From: Entrophospora sp. SA101 | Taxonomy: Eukaryota; Glomeromycota; Glomeromycetes; Entrophosporales; Entrophosporaceae | Direction: 5' to 3' | Assembly (NCBI GenBank): GCA_958430865.1 | Contig: CAUDNR010004586.1 | Span: 515-17,173, forward strand | Length of the DNA: 16,659 nucleotides | Shown: one piece after another, positions 1-8,771 of the stretch | Layout: each line of letters begins with the position of its first letter | Numbering within the stretch: position 1 is the first letter of the stretch | Translations under genes and position numbers: made by a program | Notes under the pieces: model-generated | What the model saw: the letters and a program-made list of their open reading frames with translations, nothing else | The model's database searches: none | Told to the model about the DNA's origin: nothing

Positions 1-750
1 ATTAACATTCAAATAAAATTTCTATAAAATCATTATCTTTTTAAAAATAAAATCCTTAAAAATCATAATAAACAAAACATTATTTTATTTTCTGTTTGAA
101 GCAAAACGCTTTGGTAAAAAAGCAACAATTGTGGAGGGACACGTTTATTTGATTAGAAGCATTTATTGTTTTAATGAAATTTGTCTAAAGGTTAATTGGA
201 AGTATTGTTAGTGTTATTGCAATAAAATTGTTATTGCTGTTAAACAAGTTGTTTAAAACCAAGATGAGTTTTCAATCAGCCAAAACAAGTATAAACAGTT
301 AAAATAAATTGGCCACAAGTGAATAAAATGAACTTTATTAAAGCCCTTGAGCTTTGTAAATGTGCCATATTTATTTGTTTACAGTTATCCTATATGCTTA
401 CAGGCTTTCAAGGCGCAAGAAAAAGGCAGTAAATGAGAGCCAAAGTAAATTTGTAAACCAATTAGTTGACAAGCACCAAATTATTTGCAATTAACTGACA
501 AGAGTCTGCCATACATGTTAAATAATCAGTTAACAGAAAGGCTAAATGTATCTTTATCATTTGATCCATCTTCAACTCTAGCCTGAAACTCAAGCTTAAT
601 ATGATTGAATTCTACATTAGAATTCCATGTTTAATAAACTCACATCCTAATGCATTATTTTTTTTTTGATTTAAAGTCCACCTACTTGGAATGAACACAA
701 GCAGTAAGATAAAATTTTTTTTGTGCTTTTAAATTTTCAAAATCAAATAC
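1..750 (+). repeat. Inverted repeat arm, identical to 6067-6817
   Basis: Read base by base, this stretch is the reverse complement of 6067-6817. The only difference I see is one base in a homopolymer (ten T here around 658-667, eleven A at 6140-6150). Similarity stops abruptly at 750/751, where TCTCAGACC replaces the expected TTGATTACC. Confidence 0.85.
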
Positions 751-1122
751 TCTCAGACCAAATTGCGAGGGTTTTATATTATGTTAATACCTAAAAAAAT
801 GATGAATCGGTAGTCTGTTGGTTTTTTTTGTTAGGGAATTGTAACTAGAATATATAATAAATTAAAAGATCCTAATCAAAAGTTTTAAACTATTTATTTT
901 TGAGCCTTCAGGCACAAATTTTTTCATCAGCATAATTTGACTTGAACTTTTCATTCGCAATTAACAAGGTGGTTGCAACAGTGTCTCGCTTTATTTGTCA
1001 TTCAGATGTTATTTGTGCAATGGCCAAGCCCACAACCTTTTTCATACAAACAGCCTTTGAATTACCCTTAACAAGGACAAATTTTGTTACTTAACATATT
1101 ATAGACAAGTAATTTTTATTGC

Positions 1123-1187
1123 TAAATGACCTAATGACTGTGGTCATTCAAGTCATGTCATTGAGGTCATGTGACCACATGATCATA
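1123..1187. repeat. Cluster of GTCA/TGAC inverted half-sites
   Basis: Within about 65 bp there are seven GTCA or TGAC tetramers. They include AATGACC at 1125 facing GGTCATT at 1142, and GGTCA facing TGACC with a 2-bp spacer at 1166-1176. It lies in the unique interior part of the repeat. It could form a hairpin or hold binding sites; no protein can be named. Confidence 0.5.
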
Positions 1188-1730
1188 GATTATCGAGAAA
1201 ATATGGCCATTGCTCATCACTGTTTAATATTTTTATAGTCTTTATTCTAACAATTTATCTTACTAACTAGGATCAAAGATATGAATGTAATATATGCCAA
1301 CACGAGCAAAAATATTATTTCCCCTCAAAATGTTGTAACTTTAATTTCCAAGGAAATGTTGTTCCCAATTTATATATAATGAAATAAATTCAAAGAATGG
1401 CGGATTAAAGCACCACTAACAGCAGATAGTATTACACCTGCCTATGTATCCACTTAGAGTAGTTATGAAAACTAAATGTCCTTTATTTTGTAACTACTAT
1501 CGTTAAAAGAAATAAGGAAATTTCCTGGCCATTTGTCAGTGTGGCCCATTTATGATTACTATCTTCAATTATGATCAAACAATGTTTGGCTTCGAGGATA
1601 TAAAATTTTTTGAAAGAACTATTGATTGATATTTATTTTCAGTTCAATAGGATAAATTATGTATTGAAGTATTCAAAATAGGGTTTTCATCATATAAATA
1701 ATGGTACGGATCGGGTGATAATGATTATAT

Positions 1731-1900
1731 CATTGTAAAAAAACTGATCCGTGATTTAAAATTCCATGTTTTCTCCAGAAATGTATCATATTCATGGAAA
1801 GATTACAGGGAAAAGATGGACTTTGTTGCAAATTCGTGGAAATTTTCAGGAGTATTTCTGGAATTAAAATTCAAATGACGGACTGTTTTTTTTTATAGGG
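1731..1900. mobile_element. Candidate nested MITE-like insertion (~170 bp)
   Basis: The paralogous copy at about 5955-5985 runs straight from GGTTATAT into ATATATCATCC. Here about 170 bp separate GATTATAT from ATATATCATCC, with ATAT on both sides as a possible target duplication. The ends are imperfect inverted repeats: GTAAAAAAACTGATCCGTGATTT at the left resembles the reverse complement of the right end around CAAATGACGGACTGTTTTTTTTTATAGGG. There is no coding capacity. The AT-rich flanks make the exact edges uncertain by a few bases. Confidence 0.5.
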
Positions 1901-1966
1901 ATATATATCATCCTTTACGCACATATACAAAAAAATAACATGCAATTTTATTTTAATGGTCCGTCA

Positions 1967-2220
1967 TGTTTAACATTGAGGTTTGTTGGTAATCAATTAT
2001 TTGGTTTTGAAAATTTAAAAGTGCAAAAAATTTTATCTTACTGCCTGTGTTCCTTTCGAGTAGGTGGACTTTGAATTACTTTACAATAAGCATTCAAAAA
2101 AACAATTAAATTAGCACGAATTCTAACTCGGTTAAATCAAAAAAATAACATGAGTTTATTAAATATGGAATTCAAATGTGGAATTCAATCATATCATTTA
2201 TTAATAAGCACAAAGCTCAA
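1967..2220 (+). repeat. 254-bp exact tandem repeat, unit 1
   Basis: From TGTTTAACATTGAGG to CACAAAGCTCAA the unit is repeated immediately downstream (2221-2474) with no mismatch that I can find. It covers the inner portion of the right inverted arm. Unit B of the segmental duplication has this sequence once. Confidence 0.95.
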
Positions 2221-2474
2221 TGTTTAACATTGAGGTTTGTTGGTAATCAATTATTTGGTTTTGAAAATTTAAAAGTGCAAAAAATTTTATCTTACTGCCT
2301 GTGTTCCTTTCGAGTAGGTGGACTTTGAATTACTTTACAATAAGCATTCAAAAAAACAATTAAATTAGCACGAATTCTAACTCGGTTAAATCAAAAAAAT
2401 AACATGAGTTTATTAAATATGGAATTCAAATGTGGAATTCAATCATATCATTTATTAATAAGCACAAAGCTCAA
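2221..2474 (+). repeat. 254-bp exact tandem repeat, unit 2
   Basis: This is the second identical unit of the tandem pair, followed by GGGCTTTAATAAAGTT, which continues the right arm. Exact identity in a non-coding region implies a very recent duplication or an assembly duplication. Confidence 0.95.
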
Positions 2475-3058
2475 GGGCTTTAATAAAGTTCCTTTTATTC
2501 ACTTGTGGCCAATTTATTTTAACCGTTTATACTTGTTTGGGCTGATTGAAAACTCACCTTGGTTTATTAACAAAACAGTTTAAACAGCACATTTAACAGC
2601 AATAATGATTTTATTGCAATAACACTAATAGTACTTCCAATTAACATTTAGTCAAATTTCACTAATCAAATAGAAGCGTTTTGCTTCAAACAGAAAATAA
2701 ATAGTGTTTTTGTTTATTATGATTTTTAAGGATTTTATTTTTAAAAAGATAATGATTTTATAGAAATTTTATTTGAATGTTAATGTGGTATTTGCCCTCC
2801 TCATTCATTCAAGCAAGGGCCTGAATAAAGTTATTTTTTACTCCCCACTTTTTCAAGTGAAGACCAGAAGTTCATTTACTATCATTAAGTTGGTTGAATG
2901 TCCAATAAAATTTTTTTATTAGTTATTGACATTTTTGTCTCCTCACACTAGTAATAATTTATCAAGCTAACATATTCAATGTATATAAAGTAATTAAACT
3001 ATAACTAATTAAAAACATATAAAGAAAATATAATGATAATCTAACATTGTATTTATTA

Positions 3059-4581
3059 TTATTTTTTTTTGTCAATTATTTGAAAAACTTCCAATTCATC
3101 AAATCTACTACCATGTGTTATATTGATGTTACTATAAGCTGCTGATCTGCTATAAATACTGCCATTTGTTTGAAAATAAACATCATTACCATGAACATTA
3201 CCAAAAATTGGTAAACAACTAGGATGAACATAAATTGCATGTTGATGCTTCTTGTTCAAAACATAACTAAATTGTGCAGTATTGATATCTTTCCTATTAC
3301 TCAAATTAAAAATAAAACTTTCAGTTGTATTTTTATGTGCACCATTTCCATTCCAATCAAGTGGATTATAGCCACCAACTATTTGCTCAGAATTTTGTAT
3401 TTTGGCAACTACAAGAGTTTTATTGATATTGTCACATTTTTGATGAAATGCAGGAGCATTTAGACCATCTCTGCTACTACAATATAAAAGTTTAAATTCA
3501 TACTTGACTTCCCTAAATGAGGTATATGGTGGACTTTTTCTATCAATCCAACTTGCAAAAAGCAAAGTAAGGTTTTGATTAATTGTCAATGATTCAAGTG
3601 TTGAGTTCAAATTTGAAATTCTTGATGTTAATAAATTTAATGTTTGTTGTTTATCTGGAATTACATAATATTGTAAAAGGGGTTTCCATAAGGTCCTAGG
3701 AAAAAGCATATTATATGGTTCAATTTTATCAAGAAAATCCTCTTTAGAAATATCCTGAAATCTTATTAGAGAAAAAAAATCTTTTAATGTGTTGCCTAAA
3801 TCAACAAAATTTTGTGATGACCAATCTTCAGGATTGATATTATTGATTTCTGGATGTTTTGTCAATCCCCATTTAAGAATGCTTTCCCAAATAACTATTT
3901 CATCAACATAAAAATCATCCCTTTTGAGAATTTCCAATAGAGTTGGTTTTTCCAATGATTTAAATTCACTTGATTCAAATAATTTTTCACTATATTCACA
4001 AAATTTTTCCATATATATGTTTTTCAATTCATTAAAATTTTTGTTAGCATAAATCAATTGTAGAATTTTAACTGGATTTTCTTTTATATAATCTTCATAA
4101 TTTTCAATAAAGTATTTCATTGTATATTCATAAAGTGACTCAATACCAAGTTCATCTGTTGCAGTCAATAATTCCAATACTTCAGCACCAGAATAATCTT
4201 CAATTTCAATTTTACATGTATATAAAAATCTTAAAAGATAAATAAATTATTAAAAAGATTTATTGGAATTATTTTATATTCAATAATAAATAAATAAATA
4301 AGTAAATGAATGAATAATAAATTTATTTGAACTTACTTGAGAATAGAGTTGAAACATTTTTCACCAATATTAGCTTTCTTAACAATATAATAACCATTTT
4401 CTTTTGTTGCATTATTTAATTCATTGTTAAAAAATGGACAATGAGCTGATATTATAGATGCATGTGCATGAACTTCTTTAATGTTTGGTTTTGCACCAAC
4501 ATATATTTTTACATCATAAAAATTTTCAGTATTTAACAATCTTTCATTTTCATTAAAATATTTTTCAAATATTGGATTCAT
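3059..4581 (-). CDS. BTB-BACK-TLDc domain protein, copy A (intact, two exons)
   Basis: Exon 1 is 4337-4581 and exon 2 is 3059-4229. The 107-bp intron (4230-4336) has donor GTAAGT and an AG acceptor, and splits codon 82. The product is 471 residues. The BTB fold spans about residues 15-115, with FYDVKIYVG, VHAHASIISAHCPFF and, across the splice, FLYTCKIEIEDYSGAEVLELL. A BACK-like helical region follows at about 120-215 (ILKRDDF, IWESILKWG). The TLDc domain is at about 300-471 (LLYCSSRDGLNAPAFHQKCD, IVGGYNPLDW, DELEVFQI). BTB-BACK modules usually recruit Cullin-3 ligases. TLDc domains are linked to oxidative-stress proteins and V-ATPase regulation in other eukaryotes. The role of fungal members of this fusion is not established. 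The start ATG is followed by MNPIFEKYF, a plausible native N-terminus. The gene faces away from the Ctr-like sequence, with 218 bp between. Confidence 0.9.
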
Positions 4582-4799
4582 TTTAAAATAAAAAAATTGT
4601 GAATGTTACAATTAAATCATAAAAAAAGGAATCTCTAATTTAATTAGTGATACGTGATAGAATTTTGTGAATCCAGACACGTCCGTCCATATATAAATTT
4701 TTTTTAAACTTTATAGCTAGCTGCATTCATATATTAAAAAAAATTTTTTTGTACATGTATAAAATTTCTATTCACCAACACTTGCATCTCAAGGAATAA
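4582..4799. promoter_or_regulatory. Divergent intergenic region between BTB-TLDc A and the Ctr-like sequence
   Basis: These 218 bp separate two outward-facing starts. TATA-like strings lie at about 4691 (ATATATAAATTTT) and 4757 (TGTATAAAAT), the latter about 40 bp before the plus-strand ATG. A poly-A/T stretch lies at 4735-4750. Promoter function is inferred from position only. Confidence 0.35.
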
Positions 4800-5354
4800 A
4801 TGGACTTTAATTTACACTATAAACTTTTTGCTTGTCATTGGTGGCATGAAACTTCTACTGAAAATGGTTCAGAATTTTACCTTATTTGTTTAGGCATGAC
4901 AATTTTTACTTTGTATTATTTCTACAAAAATCAACTGCCAGGTTATGTTTGTGAATCAGAACATATGTCTAGCAATATAGAAGCTGATAAAATGTTAACA
5001 AATTATAATAAATGAATTTTTCAAGCAATTTATCACATAATTATTAAAATTAAATCATGATATAAATCCAATTAGAGTGATATGTTTCCTTACTAATAGT
5101 TTTAATATTAACAATCTGCTTTTGCTGTGATTGCCCACCACAAGAAATCAGTTTATTTGAACTATGTTATTATTGATACAATCTTTAATAAAATTATAAA
5201 TAATAGAAACCAATTTTATTTAGAAACAATAAAGAAAACTATTTTAACTCTCCTGCAAATTATTTTCCGGGACTTGATGATGGGAGAAATTACATGGTCA
5301 AGTTTTAAAGTTATTGCGAGAGTTACACAAAGAGTTTGTTTTTTTTATAAATAA
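4800..5354 (+). pseudogene. Decayed Ctr-type copper transporter-like sequence
   Basis: The first open segment (4800-5015, 71 residues) begins MDFNLHYKLFACHWWHE and continues with EFYLICLGMTIFTLYYFYK. This matches the layout of the first Ctr segment: a short M-x-F/W start, a W-containing turn, then a membrane helix with F-x3-C-x-G as in S. pombe Ctr4. After a stop and about 110 bp, an open stretch in the same frame (about 5127-5354, no ATG) contains TILTLLQIIFRDLMM. This resembles the second Ctr helix (L-x2-LQ-x7-LM). The diagnostic M-x3-M and the G-x3-G of helix three are not recognisable. Ctr proteins import copper as trimers in the plasma or vacuolar membrane. I infer a decayed gene. A short intron bridging the two parts is possible, but I see no convincing splice pair. 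It lies between the two duplication units and is not itself duplicated. Confidence 0.42.
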
Positions 5355-5913
5355 AAACAATTTTATGGTTCTAATATACCTAAAAATCACATTGTTTTTT
5401 TATATGTGGATATTTTGGTCATGATATCTAGAAGGGAAGTATTTCAATTTGCTGAATTTACCCCAGATCACAAATTAAATGTAGTATATATATGACAAAT
5501 AAAAATATTTGTAGAAATGAGCTAATTGTAAAATTTCATCTAATAATCAAACCCATGAATTCTAATCACATAACTTTAATTTACAAGGAAATATTGATCC
5601 TAACTTATATTCAAATAAATTCCAAACAGTGACAGGTCAAAGCACCATTAACAGCAGATAATACTTGGAGTTGATATGAAAACTTAGTAGAAATAAGTAC
5701 CCTTTATTTTACAACTACTATTGTTAAAAGAAATAAGGAAATTCACTGACTATATTTGTCAGTGTGGCCCATTTATGACAACTATCTTCAATTGTGATCA
5801 AAAATTTTGTAATGATGTTTGGCTTCGAGGATATAAAAAATTTTGAAAGAACTATTGATTGACATTTATTTTCAGTTCAATTGAATAAATTATGTATTGA
5901 AATGCTCAAAATA

Positions 5914-5923
5914 GGGGGGGGGG
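5914..5923 (+). repeat. G10 homopolymer
   Basis: Ten consecutive G in a very AT-rich setting. The paralogous site near 1681 has only three. Either slippage or a sequencing or assembly error could explain it. A short AT dinucleotide run follows at 5964-5979. Confidence 0.9.
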
Positions 5924-6066
5924 TTTCATCATGTAAATAATGGTATGGTTCAGGTAATAATGGTTATATATATATATATCATCCTTTACGCACATATACA
6001 AAAAAAATAACATGCAATTTTATTTTCTGTTTAACATTGAGATATGAATGGTTTGTTGGTAATCAA

Positions 6067-6817
6067 GTATTTGATTTTGAAAATTTAAAAGCACAAAAAA
6101 AATTTTATCTTACTGCTTGTGTTCATTCCAAGTAGGTGGACTTTAAATCAAAAAAAAAAATAATGCATTAGGATGTGAGTTTATTAAACATGGAATTCTA
6201 ATGTAGAATTCAATCATATTAAGCTTGAGTTTCAGGCTAGAGTTGAAGATGGATCAAATGATAAAGATACATTTAGCCTTTCTGTTAACTGATTATTTAA
6301 CATGTATGGCAGACTCTTGTCAGTTAATTGCAAATAATTTGGTGCTTGTCAACTAATTGGTTTACAAATTTACTTTGGCTCTCATTTACTGCCTTTTTCT
6401 TGCGCCTTGAAAGCCTGTAAGCATATAGGATAACTGTAAACAAATAAATATGGCACATTTACAAAGCTCAAGGGCTTTAATAAAGTTCATTTTATTCACT
6501 TGTGGCCAATTTATTTTAACTGTTTATACTTGTTTTGGCTGATTGAAAACTCATCTTGGTTTTAAACAACTTGTTTAACAGCAATAACAATTTTATTGCA
6601 ATAACACTAACAATACTTCCAATTAACCTTTAGACAAATTTCATTAAAACAATAAATGCTTCTAATCAAATAAACGTGTCCCTCCACAATTGTTGCTTTT
6701 TTACCAAAGCGTTTTGCTTCAAACAGAAAATAAAATAATGTTTTGTTTATTATGATTTTTAAGGATTTTATTTTTAAAAAGATAATGATTTTATAGAAAT
6801 TTTATTTGAATGTTAAT
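6067..6817 (-). repeat. Inverted repeat arm, identical to 1-750
   Basis: This is the partner of the arm at 1-750, separated from it by 5.3 kb. The pair encloses copy A of the BTB-TLDc gene and the Ctr-like sequence. Apart from one homopolymer base the two arms look identical, whereas copy 1's own right arm differs at many sites and by large indels. Confidence 0.85.
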
Positions 6818-6917
6818 GTGGTATTTGTCCTCCCTATTCATTCAAGCAAGGTTCTGAAGAAAGTTATCTTCTACCCCCATTTTTTCAAGTGTTGTGTGTG
6901 AATTTGGAATCTGCGCC

Positions 6918-6949
6918 AATTTGAAATTCACGCGCGTGAAACTCAAATT
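6918..6949. repeat. CG-rich 32-bp palindrome in the 3' flank of copy B
   Basis: A perfect 14-bp core, TTCACGCGCGTGAA (6927-6940), is flanked by AATTTGA on the left and TCAAATT on the right. This gives a near-perfect 32-bp inverted repeat. The corresponding part of unit A (about 2862-2905) has unrelated sequence, so this block was inserted or replaced in one copy. It could act as a hairpin, a terminator-like element or a dyad binding site; no function can be assigned. Confidence 0.6.
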
Positions 6950-7110
6950 AGCCAATCAGAATTTTGTATTCAAACACTCACCCCAAAATTTTATTAGTTA
7001 TTGACATTTTTGTCTTTTCACACTAGTAATAATCTATTAAGGTAATTAAACCATAACTAATTAAAAACATATAAAGAAAATATAATGATAATCTAACATT
7101 GTATTTATTA

Positions 7111-8617
7111 TTATTTTTTTTTGTCAATTATTTGAAAAACTTCCAATTCATCAAATTTACTATCACTTACTATATTGATATTGGCATAATCTGTTGGACT
7201 ACTATAAATACTGCCATGTGTTCGAAACATAATATCATTATTACTGCTAGTACCAAAAACTGGTAAAAAACTAGGATGAACATAAATTGCAAATCGACAC
7301 CTCCTGTTCAAAACATAACTAAATTTTGCAGTGTTTATATCATTTCTATTACTCAAATTAAAAATAAAACTTTCAGTTGTATTTTTAAATACACTATCTC
7401 CTCCATTCCAATCAAGTGGATTATAACCACCAACTATTTGCTCAGAATTTTGTATTTTGGCAACTACAAGAGTTTTATTGATATTATCACATTTTTGATG
7501 AAATGCAGGAGCATTTAGACCATCTCTGCTACTACAATATAAAAGTTTAAATTCATACTTGACTTCCCTAAATGAGGTATATGGTGGACTTTTTCTATCA
7601 ATCCAACTTGCAAAAAGCAAAGTAAGCTTTTGATTAATTGTCAATGATTCAAGTGTTGAGTTCAAATTTGAAAATCTTGATGGTAATAAATTTAATGTTT
7701 GTTGTTTATCTGGAATTACATAATATTGTAAAAGGGGTTTCCATAAGGTCCTAGGAAAAAGCATATTATATGGTTCAATTTTATCAAGAAAATCCTCTTT
7801 AGAAATATCCTGAAATCTTATTAGAGAAAAAAAATCTTTTAATGTGTTGCCTAAATCAACAAAATTTTGTGATGACCAATCTTCAGGATTGATATTATTG
7901 ATTTCTGGATGTTTTGTCAATCCCCATTTAAGAATGCTTTCCCAAATAACTATTTCATCAACAAAAAAATCATCCCTTTTGAGAATTTCCAATAGAATTG
8001 GTTTTTCCAATGATTTAAATTCACTTGATTCAAATAATTTTTCACTATATTCACAAAATTTTTCCATATAAATGTTTTTCAATTCATTAAAATTTTTGTT
8101 AGCATAAATCAATTGTAGAATTTTAACTGGATTTTCTTCTATATAATCTTCATAATTTTCAATAAAGTATTTCATTGTATATTCATAAAGTGACTCAATA
8201 CCAAGTTCATCTGTTGCAGTCAATAATTCCAATACTTCAGCACCAGAATAATCTTCAATTTCAATTTTACATGTATATAAAAATCTTAAAAGATAAATAA
8301 ATTATTAAACAGATTTATTGGAATTATTTTATATTCAATAATGATAAATAAATAAATAAGTAAATGAATGAATAATAAATTTATTTGAACTTACTTGAGA
8401 ATAAGGTTGAAACATTTTTCACCAATATTAGCTTTCTTAACAATGTAATAACCATTTTCTTTTGTTGCATTATTTAATTCATTGTTAAAAAATGGACAAT
8501 GAGTTGTTATTATAGATGCATGTGCATGAACTTCTTTAATGTTTGCTTCTGCACCAATATATATTTTTACATCATAAAAATTTTCAGTATTTAACAATCT
8601 TCAAATATTGGATTCAT
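7111..8617 (-). pseudogene. BTB-BACK-TLDc domain protein, copy B (start exon broken)
   Basis: Exon 1 spans 8395-8617 and exon 2 spans 7111-8284. The 110-bp intron keeps the same GTAAGT donor and AG acceptor as copy A. The ATG equivalent to copy A's start (8615-8617) is present, but 22 bp are missing just after MNPIFE. The frame then reads D-C-stop. The rest of the BTB exon is open in the original frame from LNTENFYDVKIYIG onward but contains no ATG. The first in-frame Met is in exon 2 (MKYFIENYEDY), which would give a protein without most of the BTB domain. Exon 2 is fully open (BACK then TLDc). It is nearly identical to copy A until about residue 370 and very different after that. It is either a recent pseudogene or an expressed BTB-less variant; an assembly error is also possible. 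Confidence 0.75.
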
Positions 8618-8669
8618 TTTAAAATAAAAAAACTGTGAATTAAATTATATTATTGATTAAATTTTATAG

Positions 8670-8771
8670 GTCAAAATAAAGTTTATAATAATAAGTTTTG
8701 TTGAACAAGCAAAAAAAGTCAAGAATGGTTATGACTTACTACAAGGCAAAGACACAAATATTTGTAAATAA
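8670..8771 (+). pseudogene. Possible orphan terminal exon
   Basis: After an acceptor-like TTTTATAG (ending 8669), a 33-codon open stretch ends at TAA. It contains EQAKKVKNGYDLLQGKDTN, whose amino-acid balance looks coding rather than random AT-rich translation. No upstream exon of the same gene is recognisable; copy B of the BTB-TLDc gene lies immediately upstream on the other strand. It falls inside the ~240 bp that separate unit B from its rematch with unit A, so it may be a captured gene fragment. I do not recognise the family. Confidence 0.22.

Larger units (their letters stand above)
1..2784. mobile_element. Foldback-like element with long inverted arms, no transposase (copy 1)
   Basis: The first bases (ATTAACATTCAAATAAAA...) are the reverse complement of the sequence ending at 2784, so the segment is bounded by long inverted arms. 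The left arm covers about 1-750. The right arm covers about 1967-2784 and is shorter in places and more diverged. No ORF of useful length lies inside, so if this is a transposon it is non-autonomous. The true left terminus and any target-site duplication cannot be seen because the window starts at the first matching base. On the right, similarity to the second copy continues past 2784 to about 2860 and then into the 3' flank of the BTB-TLDc gene. The outer boundary of the element is therefore uncertain. The alternative is that it is simply part of a larger segmental duplication. Confidence 0.6.
1288..4640. repeat. Segmental duplication unit A
   Basis: This stretch is colinear and in direct orientation with about 5475-8640 (unit B). 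It includes the repeat interior, the right inverted arm, the 3' flank and the whole BTB-BACK-TLDc gene. Offsets are 4052 bp at the gene stop codons and about 4033 bp at the repeat ends, so the period is about 4.05 kb. Edges are approximate because similarity fades rather than stopping cleanly. Confidence 0.8.
5475..6817. mobile_element. Foldback-like element, left-truncated copy 2
   Basis: This is colinear with about 1288-2784 of copy 1: the shared interior (CAGTGTGGCCCATTTATGA, GGCTTCGAGGATATAAAA) and then a full right arm from about 6020 to 6817. It lacks a left arm. It also lacks the 170-bp nested insertion and the 254-bp tandem duplication, so it shows the pre-insertion state of both. It retains about 230 bp of arm (from AAGCTTGAGTTTCAGGCTAG to ATGGCACATTTAC) that copy 1's own right arm has lost. 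Confidence 0.6.
5475..8640. repeat. Segmental duplication unit B
   Basis: This is the direct-orientation partner of unit A (about 1288-4640). It contains the truncated repeat copy and the second BTB-BACK-TLDc gene. Beyond about 8636 the colinearity with unit A breaks. A weak rematch (GTTACAATTAAAT) appears near 8877, so about 240 bp may have been inserted in unit B or lost from unit A. Confidence 0.8.

Noticed and set aside
1967..2474. CRISPR or satellite array
   Set aside because: Only two identical 254-bp units in direct contact and no spacers; it is a simple tandem duplication.
3224..3463. Plus-strand open stretch opposite the BTB-TLDc exon (also 7276-7518 and 7844-8071)
   Set aside because: Antisense shadows of the real minus-strand exon; the same shadow recurs in both copies and the peptides have no domain character.
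3059..4177. Starting the BTB-TLDc protein at the TTG near 4177 (or 8232 in copy B) as an independent gene
   Set aside because: The frame continues upstream to a good AG acceptor that joins the BTB exon in phase; a TTG start is not credible in a eukaryote.
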